The notes under the pieces are model-generated. The model did no database searches and was not told the origin of the DNA. It saw only the letters and a list, made by a program, of their open reading frames with translations. Shown here piece by piece: positions 33,401 through 43,024 of a stretch of DNA of 64,000 nucleotides. The translations under genes and the position numbers were made by a program. Position 1 is the stretch's first letter. Every line of letters starts with the position of its first letter. This stretch comes from Macrosoma leucophasiata (Eukaryota; Arthropoda; Insecta; Lepidoptera; Hedylidae), in contig JAWQUS010000010.1 in assembly GCA_036365455.1 (NCBI GenBank), forward strand, positions 22,120,501 to 22,184,500. Direction: 5' to 3'.

Positions 33401-36400
33401 TTGAAACATCTAGGCGACAGGTATAGGTAGGGTTGCCAGGCGTCCGGATAAAGCCGGACATAGTTAGGCTTTTTGATTGCGTGTCCGGTCAAAATACACG
33501 GAGTCCGGCTTTTACTAGGCTTTTTACATTTCTTAAACGAGCAAGCGCTGAGCACAGCCGAACGTTTCTATCGCGGGTGTCCAGCATTTTTTCCCAAATG
33601 TCCGCTAAACGTGATGGTCTGTCCGGCTATTAGGTTGAGCGACCTGGCAACCCTAGGTATAGGGCCATTTGGGCTTGTAGGTACTTTGCGTAGGGGAAAG
33701 TCTGCATATGTCTACTCCCCTCCGGTGTTGCTCTATGGGTTGAAAGCATAAAAACCAACATGTTAACTGAACTTTAAATCATTAAATCTATTATATATAT
33801 GTATGTATCTTCACGCCAGGTCCCTAACGGGGTAGGCAGAGAGTGTAGAGCGCCAGACATCCCGGCTCTGACAAACCTCTCGTGCCTCGTCTACCTTCAT
33901 CATTCTCTTCATACATGCACGCCGATTCCTAAGACTTTTGACTATTATATATATGTATAAAGTATAACCAAACTCCTCCAAGATGGAGGCCTGAACTGAA
34001 CCGATTTTTATTTTTTTTAGTAAGTATCGATAATAGAGAGGAACTGCATAATCTCTGACATGAGAGATCTTACGCCTCAGGAGTGAGAATGCAAATGCAT
34101 TGAGAGCTAAAAGCTGTCGCGTTCATATGACAGTTTGCTAATGTGCCACTTTGATGTACTAGATCCTGTTATGTAATGTAAACTAATGTTGCCACTTTCC
34201 TTTTGACTTCAATTATAAAACATTGAAAAATAATCTTAGGTATATTATTAAAATACAATGTATACTTATATTTTATTTAAAGAAAAATGGAAAGAAAAAA
34301 TTGACTTCAGACGAGACTCGAACTCGCGGCCTACTGGGAATCTAGTCCAGCCGCTCTTCCAATTGAGCTACTGAAGTCCTGCCCGATTTGTCAAATCTTT
34401 CCTTCACATTTATTGCATTGCTTTATGGTAGCAGCAGCACCATCTTTTGCCAACTATGCTAGTTAGGCAACCGATAGACTTTGCAGTTTATTGAATATCG
34501 TAAAGATGTCGCTTTTACCCTTAATAAGATTTTATTTAAAGAAAAATGGAATTCCATTTTTCTTTAAATAAAATATATTTCACAAGCATGTGTTAATGCG
34601 AAATAATATAAAACAATGTATACTTATGTTTAAAATAAAAAGTGATAAATTTCTTACAATTTGATAGCATGTATCCAAGTCAATGTGAAATTGTGGAGGA
34701 ATTAATCTACGCTATAAATTATTTCAAGTGTGTTGATAATATAACATTCGATATCGGCTCTAACTAGGTAGGTATATTGATCAGACATCTTTTTTTTAAA
34801 TTTATCACTCTGTTTTTTAAAAGTTACGGGGAAGAAAACAGTAATATGTGGCTCTCTCATTAATTTAACCACTTCGGAAGTGTCTATCTTTCATAGGATT
34901 GACTGTGAGAAAAAATTGTAACAGAAACCTATAAGTATAGCTATACTGATGTGGTTGCTAAAGCAGTTTTTTTCTCAAAATTAAGATTTTTTTTAGATAC
35001 CATATTGTAAGATTTAGAACAAAGTTGATTACAAATTTGTTGCATACCAGTTTCTTCATGACTTCTCAAGTCTGATTGTCCTGATGTCTCCGAGCAATTA
35101 TCTATTGTCATGTCAATACCCGCATCTTCATCAGAGGAATATGGCTGTTCTGTTCTTCTATGCTCTGAAATTAATTTTAAAATATTAAACATTAACAAAA
35201 ATATTACACAACTAAAATAATTATTGATTTTTACTGGTGGTAGAGCTCGAGTGACGAAGCTCGCGGGCGTAGGCACCACTGCATTACCTAATATACTTGC
35301 CGCTAAATGGTAGTGTTCAGCACTATCGTGTTCCGGTCAGGTGGTAATGTACGGCCCTGTAATTTTCAATTTTCGGCACAGAGGCATAACACTTTAGGCC
35401 TCAGGAGTGGTAACACATCTGCATTTTGACCTTGGTCTTTGTGTGGGTGTTTATAGGCCGCAGTCATCACTTAACATCAATGTGAACTGGATGCTTGTTT
35501 GCCACATACATTACATAAGAAAGAAAAAATGAAATTGAAAATTTTTTATGAGAGTTGGATAGATTCCATAGACAGTCAAAGGTCTTCATGCTTGCATCTT
35601 TAATGGTTGTAGTTCGAGTGTTGGAGCTCAAAGGCATAGATACCACTGCATTACCATATTTATCTACTGTCCAATGGTTATATTCAGCATCATATTCTCT
35701 TTATATAATTTATATGGATCACCATCTATTGTTAGTATGGGGCCCAGAGGCAAAACAACTTATACCCCAGTGACACATCTGCATTGTGACCTGCGGTTTT
35801 GTGTAGATGTCTATAGGCTGCAGTATTCACTTACCGTCCATGTTAATTACTTGCTTGTTTGCCATCATCATAACATTGAAAAATAAGTCTTAATACCAGT
35901 AATGTTGATAAAAATCTCAAGGCAAGAGTTTCCAGACACAAATTAATTCATAGTAAGTTGGTATGAGCAAGCATTTTTATGTTTTAATTTGAACAGGAAT
36001 AATAAAAGGTTTTAATGCAGAACTGTAATACTTCAAACACTAAAAATGTTAAGTTCATAATTTTTTTTAAGGATATATTTTTTTTATGTATCCTATGTGT
36101 ATCACCTTAATAAGGTACATTGAAACACAATTTTTCATTTATAATAAGATTTGTCATTGGTATTTTATGACGTTAAACAGAAAACAAATTGAATATCATT
36201 CATTTATAGATTGACCAACTTATTACAAAAAACATATTTTAGCTAAAATGTTACTAATCTCTCTTTTGTCTTTTTCTATCCTGCACATTTAATTTTAACA
36301 ACACAACCGACAAAGACAAAGCATTCTATAGCTAAAACATATCTAATGTATGTTTATGAATAAAGGGGTTAGACTATGAGTGACATCATCATCATTACTC

Positions 36401-37580
36401 CAGGCGAAAGAAGTCCAAACTGGACAAAGTCTTCTCCAAAGACACCCACCTATGCTTCGCAGGCAGATTGGAGATCAATGAGTGACATGCCTAATAATAA
36501 TTAATTGATAGAGTTATGTTTGCTAACATCATTTGGGTAATCACAACATTGTACCACATTGTAAATAATGTGGTTGCAGATAGGTCATACCACAAGGAGC
36601 TATAACGTTTTGGCATTTAATATTCACATTAGTTAACATTTTAAATTAAAAGCAACTTTCAATGCTAACAAGATTTGAAATACTTGAATTACAACTATCC
36701 TGACAGTGGATTGTCTTTCAGTCAATTCAGCATCCAGTGTTTTGCTTTCTGAACACAAACAAAGCAAGCAACTTTCACTAGTATGTGGTTTACACTTTAT
36801 TATGAAAATATAATATTACATGCTCTTCTAGTTTCATACTGCAGCTATACTGGTTTTTTATTGTAGTTTGGTCACCACAAGCCTTAAAAGCAAGTTAGTT
36901 AAAAGGTTATAATTACAAAAAATAAATCATCCAATTTTTTGCACTTTTTATTGACAAAAGCAGACAAGGTAAAATCTAACTTTGCATAAATATATGGATA
37001 TTATATTTTCTAGTAATACTAAAAACGAAAGTGACTTGCAGAATAGTTTTTGTTGTTGTTTTGAACATTAGGGCCAGTTGACGCAAGTCACATATCATCG
37101 TTGTTTGCAATCTCCAAGGAAAAACATAGTTATGATTCATAAAAACTACATGCTCACTGTGTCTTATTATTTATATGAAATAATTTATTATTCTTATCCT
37201 GATTGATGTGGTAACCTTATAAATTACATAATTAAAGGCCTTGCTCGAATTTCAAGGTTGATTTGTGCTTTTAGAACGTCTGTGTGAGCATGAAATGGTT
37301 ACATCGGGAAATGGTTGTGAAATGAGAAAGTGGTTGTGCCTTGTGAAACCAGGAACCAGGCGGAGCTTTCAATCGCGTGCCATATGGCATGTAGCATTGT
37401 TCACCACAATCGCGGATCTATGTAACTATACGTGGAACGTGGAGCTGTCATTACGATCACAAGGTCGCCGCGTGATTTCCCTCTTGGCGAATTCCTAACA
37501 TTTCATAAGTCATTATCAAACCAAAAGCACGCAAACACAAACAACTCACCAAATTTTCCTTTTCTTTTCCCTTTCGGCAT
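21333..37580 (-). CDS. IFRD1: Interferon-related developmental regulator (IFRD1/IFRD2, Tis7 family), complete, 9 exons
   Basis: Coding exons are 37550-37580, 35048-35164, 31954-32201, 31225-31323, 29851-29958, 24988-25170, 23429-23644, 22814-23029 and 21333-21419. They total 1305 nt and give 434 aa, close to the roughly 450 aa of vertebrate IFRD1/2. The start MPKGKRKGKF resembles MPK starts of that family. Segments that match in order are YSSDEDAGID, the helical repeat core with VTLADHITRALRRGK, IDKSASLETRSE, IFSGSYLKGDGTV, KLQRATFRDILKYFE, and the C-terminal NKARTLARNKSRDKRS. Family members act as transcriptional co-regulators, and IFRD2 binds idle ribosomes through its C-terminal segment. 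Every junction is GT-AG and in phase. Intron 6 contains the donor minisatellite. IFRD1 versus IFRD2 cannot be separated because insects usually have one gene. Confidence 0.93.
21515..22062 (-). mobile_element. Truncated, decayed RTE 3' fragment in IFRD intron 8
   Basis: Shares CGTCCACTGCTG and GGCCTCCCC with the full RTE 3' end, and keeps a TGATGAAGATGATC-like tail. Reading frames are broken throughout. Confidence 0.75.
22318..22773 (-). mobile_element. Retroposed 3'-end insertion with poly(A) and 13-bp TSD
   Basis: Direct duplication GTGCGATCACAGG lies at 22305-22317 and 22774-22786. A T15 run at the left edge is the poly(A) tail of a - strand insertion. The body is CpG-rich; the motif CTTCACCGGGCAATGGGCGA recurs, diverged, near 22131. 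A 5'-truncated LINE is the likely source. Confidence 0.75.
22814..23029 (-). CDS. IFRD1: IFRD exon 8
   Basis: Acceptor TGGCGTCGCAG. Residues 335-406, EGAVGEVRVRVGAETVW to PPPHKLNKLQR. Donor GTGAGT. An in-frame upstream acceptor (TCTCAG near 23053) would add NLCVASQ; the shorter form gives the spacing to Trp seen in vertebrate IFRD1. Confidence 0.88.
23200..23375 (+). mobile_element. LINE-type 3' fragment (family D)
   Basis: Shares TTGCCGTTTG, TTAAGTATTTTTGGAC and GTTATTCG with 30730-30880. Lies in IFRD intron 7. Confidence 0.5.
23429..23644 (-). CDS. IFRD1: IFRD exon 7
   Basis: Acceptor CATGTATCAG. Residues 263-334, VRMSAGAAVAMAHE, an Asp-rich insert DDDGDGD, then KLQRATFRDILKYFE, the most conserved family motif. 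Donor GTGAGT, phase 0. Confidence 0.93.
23730..24987 (-). repeat. 94-bp minisatellite of IFRD exon-6 end plus splice donor
   Basis: Fifteen donor copies count the true exon-6 donor at 24982-24987. The - strand unit is GTGAGT, a C-rich run, then CTCCTCGCGCGCCAGCCG and 48 nt more of exon ending GCCTGGAG. Eight consecutive units between 24323 and 24981 look identical. Distal units are shorter (about 71-75 bp, lacking the CCGCCCGGCTTC part) or have single changes (GGCACGCG, GGCGCACG). The + strand is G-rich, with four G-runs per unit (GGGCGGGGGGCGGGGG) that could form quadruplexes. The array fills most of intron 6. Confidence 0.95.
24988..25170 (-). CDS. IFRD1: IFRD exon 6 (source of the 94-bp array)
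   Basis: Acceptor TCGTGTCCAG. Residues 202-262, GDGTVKVSG to LADLLEACSLE. Donor GTGAGT, phase 0. The last about 69 nt, with the donor and first intron bases, are the amplified unit of the neighbouring array. Confidence 0.92.
25275..26240. other. IFRD intron 5, no gene seen
   Basis: AT-rich. A Helitron-like snippet near 25570-25660 (TCTATACAAATAAAAATGAA; CGACTGCACCAAATTGG) recurs near 59735. Confidence 0.45.
26244..26352 (+). repeat. Family A repeat, 3' half
   Basis: Begins GTGGAACACGATAGTGCTGA and runs to GCCACCAGTAAA. A diverged inverted fragment lies at 26806-26935. Confidence 0.7.
26955..27580. repeat. Diverged tandem array with inverted units (AAGATGGCGG motif)
   Basis: Units of about 110-120 bp repeat TTTCGAGGTTTCTTGGGGTG, CTGATTACGAAAATG and TCCAAGATGGCGGACA to about 27395. 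The orientation then flips, and two units read as reverse complement (GTACCCCAAGAAACC; TGTCCGCCATCTTGG) to 27570. Confidence 0.8.
27581..28297. other. No gene seen
   Basis: IFRD intron 5 DNA; no clear repeats or ORFs. Confidence 0.4.
28298..28812. mobile_element. pogo/Tigger-like MITE
   Basis: Ends AGTAGAAGCTCTTTATTCGC and GCGAATAAAGTGGAGATTTA are imperfect inverted repeats. GCGAATA motifs recur through the interior, a pattern of Tigger-like elements. No intact transposase. Confidence 0.6.
29114..29297. mobile_element. hAT-type MITE with 8-bp TSD
   Basis: 184 bp; ends CAGTGATTCCCAAAGTGG and TTTGGGAACCTCTG are imperfect inverted repeats. Perfect 8-bp duplication ATCTATAC at 29106-29113 and 29298-29305. 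hAT elements give 8-bp duplications. Confidence 0.85.
29298..29509 (+). mobile_element. Helitron-like fragment
   Basis: TATACTAATATTATAAAGCT start and GGCGGGCCGCTAGTA end; the hAT element sits at its left edge. Confidence 0.55.
29851..29958 (-). CDS. IFRD1: IFRD exon 5
   Basis: Acceptor TTGTTATTGCAG. Residues 166-201, CCSSLSVLCYLLEDD to IFSGSYLK. Donor GTACCA, phase 0. Confidence 0.9.
30343..30440 (+). mobile_element. tRNA-derived SINE B, 5' part
   Basis: GTAGCCTAGTGGTAGCAGGC (box A) and GGGTTTGATTCC (box B). Matches the fuller copy at 49708. Its 3' part may be the segment at 30925-31150, separated by a LINE fragment. Confidence 0.65.
30620..30895 (+). mobile_element. LINE-type 3' fragment (family D)
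   Basis: CTACTGAGTTTTGTTTTGGC, then GGAACTCTGCCAGTGAATGA, then TTAAGTATTTTTGGAC. The fullest intronic copy, in IFRD intron 4. Confidence 0.6.
30925..31150 (+). mobile_element. SINE B 3' part
   Basis: AATTGGGATTTTTCTATTTTC to CCCTTCGGGGATTACAGGCG, as in the second half of the 49708 copy. A decayed relative lies at about 57420-57680. Confidence 0.6.
31225..31323 (-). CDS. IFRD1: IFRD exon 4
   Basis: Acceptor GATCCCTTAG. Residues 133-165, from IGEEGGEEYVREVRP to ASLETRSE. Donor GTGCTC, phase 0; the donor is weaker than most in this gene. Confidence 0.88.
31330..31950. other. IFRD intron 3, no element recognised
   Basis: AT-rich single-copy-looking DNA. Confidence 0.45.
31954..32201 (-). CDS. 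IFRD1: IFRD exon 3
   Basis: Acceptor ATATCATAG, with a weak pyrimidine tract. Residues 50-132 start ENENQEKFEEKVLEIID and end APLVALQ before donor GTATGT. Codons switch from A/T-ending to G/C-ending within the exon, near residue 70. Confidence 0.9.
32230..33200. other. Part of IFRD intron 2, no gene seen
   Basis: A CpG-rich stretch (32334-32490, with GCGCG and CACGGCG words) has no coding sense; the remainder is AT-rich. Confidence 0.45.
33205..33745. mobile_element. MITE family E, copy 2, interrupted
   Basis: Ends CATAGAGCAACGC and GGTGTTGCTCTATG are inverted. Shares ATTACCGATGCAAAACAGTC with the 41886 copy. Split by a hAT-type MITE at 33428-33655. Confidence 0.8.
33428..33655. mobile_element. 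hAT-type MITE nested in family E, 8-bp TSD
   Basis: 228 bp, TIRs TAGGGTTGCCAGG and CCTGGCAACCCTA, with a perfect 8-bp duplication GGTATAGG at 33420-33427 and 33656-33663. Internal GTCCGG words repeat. No transposase. Confidence 0.9.
33810..33925 (-). repeat. Family C short repeat
   Basis: TATCTTCACGCCAGGTCCCT, ACGGGGTAGGCAGAGAGTGT and CCTTCATCATTCTCTTCATA. Head-to-head copies at 46480-46705; a remnant at 52455-52510. Confidence 0.6.
34270..34612 (+). mobile_element. Inverted-dimer tRNA-related SINE, decayed copy with 15-bp TSD
   Basis: Direct duplication ACAATGTATACTTAT at 34255-34269 and 34613-34627. The left arm keeps the tRNA-like head (- strand). The loop GCCAACTATGCTAGTTAGGC is shared with the 5987 copy. 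The right arm has lost its tRNA-like part but keeps the TTTCTTTAAATAAAATATAT tail. Confidence 0.8.
35048..35164 (-). CDS. IFRD1: IFRD exon 2 (acidic/Ser-rich N-terminal region)
   Basis: Acceptor TTTAATTTCAG. Residues 11-49 include PYSSDEDAGIDMTIDNCSET. Vertebrate IFRD1 has a similar SDEDASIETMS segment. Donor GTATGC, phase 1. AT-rich codon use contrasts with the later exons. Confidence 0.88.
35229..35515 (-). repeat. Family A repeat copy
   Basis: TTTTTACTGGTGGTAGAGCTC to TCACTTAACATCAATGTGAA, well preserved. It borders the 3' portion of the second IFRD intron's sequence on the - strand. Confidence 0.8.
35595..35875 (-). repeat. Family A repeat, diverged copy
   Basis: Same motif order as the adjacent copy (ACCACTGCATTACC, GGGGCCCAGAGGC, CACTTACCGTCCATGTTAAT) but much decayed. 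Confidence 0.6.
36235..36368. mobile_element. MITE, uninterrupted relative of the 5860 element
   Basis: TATTTTAGCTAAAATG, CTTTTGTCTTTTTCTATCCTG and TATGTTTATGAATAAAGGGG in the same order. The left end is decayed. Confidence 0.65.
36384..36475 (-). mobile_element. RTE 3' end fragment
   Basis: CATCATCATCATTACTCCAG followed by diverged coding 3' end (GAAGTCCAAACTGGACAAAG). Only about 90 bp remain. Confidence 0.55.
37550..37580 (-). CDS. IFRD1: IFRD exon 1 (start codon)
   Basis: ATG in CAGCACCATGCCG encodes MPKGKRKGKF and ends phase 1 (G) before donor GTGAGT. The upstream - strand sequence is AT-rich with no TATA box that I trust. Confidence 0.85.
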
Positions 37581-37599
37581 GGTGCTGGCTGGTTTTAGC

Positions 37600-38630
37600 G
37601 ATGGAGCAGACTCAACACAAATGTTAACTAAAACGCTAATTCACTATTTATTTAAACTATATTTCGCACTTAATCAAGACGGAGAAAAGTTCAATATATC
37701 AGTTCTTATAGTACAATTTGGGCACCGAATGTAACATAAAACTAAAATTTGATAAAAACTTTTTAACATGTTTAACCGTGTATCATGCACACACGACTTC
37801 GCTTGTTTGCGCAATGCGCTCTGTCAACTGTCACTTTTATCGGGCAAGGAGGGATTTTACGCCGCCAATTCGACGCCATTTTGATATAAGTGTTGTCATT
37901 GCAGGAAATGGATTTTACTAAGAAATGGATGACATAATAACAAAATATTAATTATTTGAATAACTATTAAAAGTGTTTTATACTATAATCTCTATATATT
38001 AATTTTCTAAATTTTTCTTGAATTATTGAGCAAGTTTGTTGGATAAATTTATATGTTTGAAAATTATTTCCCTGTTTCCGTAAAGGTTATTTTCCATTAA
38101 AATAAGGAAAATATATAAATCTGTGAATGGTCTTGCTAAATGTTATGAAATAATGTTATGAATCGTTCCGTGTTGCAATAATGTATAGAAATAAAAATAT
38201 TGCAAAACATTTTATAACAATAAGCAACTCATATACCTAAATTATCTACTCATCTTGATCTAATATTTTCATTAAAGATATTAAAAAAACCAAAACCTTC
38301 ATCGAAAACCAAATCTACTAAATACTGTATGCAGGTACCTACCTAGATTGTTAATTTATTATTATTTTGTTAAAAGTTAGATAAACCTAGTTCAAATGTG
38401 ATACCTACTAGTCTGCACATATTTTTTATGTTGCAAGTCCTATTTATTTCCATACTTGCCTATACACTGGTTTTCACTTTGAAACATAAATTATGATTTA
38501 AAAACGGATTATCCGGAAAGTAATCCCTTTCTTCCGGTAATATGATAGGTAGTACCTACTAAGTAAAGTAAGAGCGACCTTTGTACAGCTGCGTCCTGTA
38601 TGGCAATCGCGTAAACTGACTCGAACTCAA
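37600..38630. other. Upstream flank of IFRD, no gene seen
   Basis: AT-rich. It must hold the IFRD 5' UTR and promoter, but no core element is clear enough to call. Confidence 0.4.
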
Positions 38631-38639
38631 GATTTTTCG

Positions 38640-39095
38640 ATCCAACGTGAAAATTGTGTTGCTGTACGGATGCGAGACGTGGAAAATCAAGGAACAAAGG
38701 ACATCTCGCGCCGACTTCAGGTCTTTGCGAACCGCTGCCTTCGACATATTCTCGGTGTTTACTGGCCCGAGAAAATCACAAATGAAAACCTGTGGGAGCG
38801 CTGCAATGAAGACCCGATCGCCCAGCAGATCAAACGCCGAAAATGGAACTGGATTGGCCACACGCTCCGAAGGGACCCTGACCACATACCGAGGCAAGCC
38901 CTAGACTGGAATCCCCAAGGAAAGCGCAAGCGTGGCCGTCCCAAACAGACCTGGCGGAGGTCTATCATCACAGAGGCGGGGAACATAGGAAGGACCTGGA
39001 GTGAAATGAAGCGCGAAGCTCAAGACCGACAGGGATGGCGACGCACTGTGGACGCCCTCTGCCCCAGCTAGGGGACATAGGACCTTAAGAAGAAG
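38640..39095 (+). pseudogene. LINE C-terminal fragment
   Basis: A frame at 38670-39071 encodes RRLQVFANRCLRHILGV, KRRKWNWIGHTLRRDPDHI, GKRKRGRPKQTWRRS and ends ALCPS, then an AGAAGAAG tail. This is the region after the reverse transcriptase of a non-LTR element; all catalytic parts are missing, so it is 5'-truncated. A second frame just upstream (LLYGCETWKIKEQRTS) continues it across a frameshift near 38700. Host DNA on both sides is AT-rich. Confidence 0.8.
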
Positions 39096-39420
39096 AACCT
39101 ACTAAGCACTTATAACTTAATTATCTTTTACAGATACTTACTTAATACCTATTTATAATTTTATTATATAAGCAGATACATGCAAACTCTCACGATTTGC
39201 CGGTTACCTACGTTTTTGGCCCATATACCTACCTACTTAAGGCCGTAGATGTGGTAGAGCGCATGCATGCATTTTGACCTCCAACAGCGAATATGTAATA
39301 GTAGGTATTATTACATATTCTACGTCCTCCAGATATTGTGTAGATGTCTATACCTACGCATTATCTGTAGGTACATCACGTACCATCCACGAGAATGCTA
39401 AGCTTGTTTGCCACTTACTT

Positions 39421-39705
39421 TACTGATGGTAGAGTTCCAGTGTAAGAGTCCGTGGGGTAGGCACCACCGCATTACCTAATCTATCTGCCGCCAAATGATA
39501 GTGTTCAGCAGTACCTATTGTATTCGGGTTAGATGGTAATGTATGGCCCTGTAATCACTATCACAGAGACATAACAACTAAGGTCTCAGAGGTGGCAACG
39601 CATCTCTATTTAGGGCCTCTGGTCTTTGTGTAAATGTCTATAGGCTGCAGTCATCACTTAACATCAATGTGAAATGCATGCTTGTTTGCCATTTTCATTA
39701 CATAA
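39421..39705 (-). repeat. Family A repeat copy
   Basis: ACTGATGGTAGAGTTCCAGT to CTTGTTTGCCATTTTC. A partial relative precedes it at about 39225-39418. Confidence 0.75.
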
Positions 39706-39729
39706 AATATAATAAATACTATCTCTATA

Positions 39730-40025
39730 TACCTACCTACATAAATAAAATTATCATGTCACAATAACAACAACGTAAGTTACCATTCTCCTCCGAAATA
39801 GCAGGCTGATTCCCATGAAATTTTGTGTGCTTATTGGATAGGTCTGAGAATCGGCCAACATCTATTTTTCATACCCCTAATCTTAGAGGAATAACGCTAT
39901 GCCCCTAATGCGACTAAGTGATAAAGGTTGTCCAAACCTAATTTTTGGACATTTTATATTAATTTTTGGACATTTTTTTTATACCTCTGAGGCGCTACGT
40001 TGTTCGTCGGGGCAGCTAGGTATCT
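39730..40025 (+). mobile_element. Helitron-like element (CAGCTAG end)
   Basis: CACAATAACAACAACGTAAG to CGTTGTTCGTCGGGGCAGCTAG; a different subfamily from those ending GCAACAGCTAGT. Confidence 0.5.
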
Positions 40026-40615
40026 ATTACATAAAAATAAGGTAGGTATAACAATATTTATCCAATATTGTATAATAGAGCCCTTTTTAGACGGGTAGGG
40101 GATAACGCAGTCCTACTTCATACTTAGTCCTAACAGTCCTAATCAACACAACAGTAGATGTAAGTACCTATATGCGATTTTTTTTCCCTATTTTTTCCCC
40201 CATTAGACTAGGTACCATATCCTCAGATTGCGCAATATTTTGCATTGCCGCAGTTGCCGCTTCCAAGTTTCATAACATAAAGAAAAAACTGTTTATTGTA
40301 TGGATTTGATTGCACCATGTTGAGTGGTCGGCATGTATTACTCATTGTTGTGATTGTGAGTGAACGAATAAGTCTTATGTTGTCCACATTAAAAAGAAAC
40401 TCCGTACCTATGACTCACGTGCTGACTTAACAATTTTTATTTACGCGCACGCCTACCTCAACATTTTGTAATGAGTGAAAACTATAAATTCGACCGGTTT
40501 TGGATTATGGCTGATGACGGCTGATGGTAGATGTACCTATAGGTTGAAATTGGTTCTATGTGTTAGTAATGGATTAATTAGCATTCGCATTAATTGATAG
40601 CATTCTAATGATGTA

Positions 40616-41312
40616 CAGTGGAGCGTCGATTATCCGAACGTCGCTTAACCGAACGACCGCTTATCCGAACGTAGTAACGCGCGGGTCAATGCCGCCCGCG
40701 CTTCAGTTTTCGCCCATTTGTCGCGACTAGTTCACTTGTTATTGTACTCGTATGTTCGGATATTGAAGTTGAAAACATAGTAAGTGCTTCTGAAGCGTTT
40801 ACTTTCTTAGATATTGCCTTGCACTGGTTTGAAACATAGGCCGAGAGCGACCAGTATCTAATATCTGTTCTCAAAAAGTACGCGATCTAGCCGCTCGTAA
40901 GCGGACAGGCTTGCTTCGGCAGACGAAAATTCAAGATTTTTTAAGCGTTAATTGTAATTAATAAACACTAGTTTAACTACAAGATTGTCTGCACTTTTTT
41001 TGTTTATTTCCTATTTGTACTATTCATTTTTTCCTATTTGAACTTTAGAAATTAAAGAAAAAACAGAAAGAAAAATTTGACTTCGGGCAGGAATCGAACC
41101 TGTGACCTCAGGATAACCAGTCCAGCTTTGTTTCTTTTATTTCCTATTTGTCATTTAAAATATTCATAAATGTAAATAATATGGTTTTCATTTACCTGTA
41201 CGTAAATTTGTATGGCTGAATCAATATATGTACATTAGTTCGATTATCCGAAAATACCGGTTTTCCGAACACCCACGTCCCCCAATTAGTTCGGATAATC
41301 GACGCTCTACTG
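40616..41312. mobile_element. pogo/Tigger-type MITE, 697 bp
   Basis: TIRs CAGTGGAGCGTCGATTATCC and GGATAATCGACGCTCTACTG (one mismatch), TA on both sides (40614-40615, 41313-41314). TCCGAAC words near the ends. It contains a nested tRNA-related SINE at 41048-41127. No transposase. Confidence 0.85.
41048..41127 (-). mobile_element. tRNA-related SINE head nested in the pogo-type MITE
   Basis: On the - strand: GGTCACAGGTTCGATTCCTG (box B), then GAAGTCAAATTTTTCTTTCTG. Same family as the inverted dimers. Confidence 0.65.
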
Positions 41313-41885
41313 TACTAGCAATTCACAAATTAAATGAAGTTGTGAAATTCTGCGAAATGTGAAACGCTAATTCGCAATTATTTTGTTATTATCTTCGATT
41401 TGTTTGCATTTAGGATCTTATATTGAATGAAAACGTGAGATTTTTTAATAATAATTAGTGTTAGGTACACCCTTTAACATAAATTAATTTGCATATCAAC
41501 AGAAATCATATTATTATACTCCATTAGGTATCAATTATTACCATATTAGCAAATAGCATAGCAATGGCAAATAGCATGCTAAGAGTCACAAATTCAAATG
41601 TTTACGAAATTTACGAGAAACGGCATTAATTGCCATCGCTACTATGTGTGATTATTATATTTTTGATAGAGATATTGATTCTGTTAAGCTAGTAAATAGT
41701 TAAGTTAAGTTAAATCTTTATACTGAAAAGACCAAGCGGTATGGGGACATATAATACATGGATATATTGTTCATCATGTTTAGATATAGTGATAACGGCA
41801 CAAATTACAACCTTAATTTTACGGTACGGGACTAAACGGCATACGGATTACGGATACGGGATTTTAGGTCTCAGTAGTGGTAACT

Positions 41886-42197
41886 AGACATAGAGCAACG
41901 CTCCACGGGTCGCAACTGCAGACCGGAGGGGAGAAGCTATAGCATTTATTACCGATGCAAAACAGTCTGATATTTTTTGCGGGGAGATATACGTGTGACA
42001 CACACTCACACTATAAAAATCGTCTATTACTACGAAACTCACACCTTGACTTTAACAAAATACATAAACAATTTCACGCACACATTTAAATATCTGGGCG
42101 ACCATTTGGTCTTGTACTTTGACAGAGGGGTAAGCTTGCATATGGGTACTCCCCTTCGGTCCGCCGCGGCTGGTGGCCCGTGTTGCTCTATGTAATT
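41886..42197. mobile_element. MITE family E, best-preserved copy
   Basis: Ends CATAGAGCAACGC and GTGTTGCTCTATG; about 310 bp without interruption; near-palindromic over the outer 30 bp (CGGACC/GGTCCG blocks). No ORF of note. Confidence 0.8.
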
Positions 42198-42199
42198 AG

Positions 42200-43020
42200 A
42201 TCTATGGAGATCTTTTCTGATACAGATGAGAGAGAGCTTGGACTACATAATTTGGAAAATAATGAAATAAATAATGATTCTTCATAAGAGTCAAGAAACT
42301 TCAAAAATAGGTTTCGTTATTATAAGCCGTTGGTAAATAAATACACGTCAATAATTTGAAAACATTTAATAGATATTTATAACACAACCTTTCGTATATA
42401 CACATTGAAACTATAATTCACATAGAAGCAAACATACCAGGTGACAGCTTAGCAAGTTTAGCAATACAGATAATAACACGAGGTAGGCAGGTTACTACTG
42501 CTACTAAAAGGGAAGCCCACAAAAGGCTATAAATGCAGCGGTTGTTTCTAACATCTGGAGATACTGATTACAGATAGGTAGATATTCTTTGTCTCATACT
42601 GTGGCGGAAGCTGCGCGCGATACCACGAATACATACAGGGTGAAATTTAGAGGTTTTTTTGCCCGGACAGGTTGCTTTCACTAGTACTTATTATCGAAAC
42701 AAGATTTAAAATTAAAAATAACACAAAAAATCACATAATTTTAAGATGATCATTATCTTGAAAGCTTGAGAAATTATAGTAATTTACTAAAAACATATGT
42801 ATCACTATGCACTACTTGAACTACTTACGTACAGTTAAAAAACAGTGAATATTTAAAAAAGTTCACAGCAAAATAAACTTCTTGGGATATAGCATGACTA
42901 AAAAAGATTACTAGGTACTAATCGATTGTATTACCAAGACAAAATCATTTTGCTTTGCCAAACAATAACCATTTAATTTTCATGGCGTATCTACCTATAA
43001 ACGTAATCCATGGTGTCAAA
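42200..43020. other. No gene seen
   Basis: AT-rich; an ACAGGGTGAAATTTAGAGG motif near 42637 resembles one near 15320. Confidence 0.4.
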
Positions 43021-43024
43021 TTGA

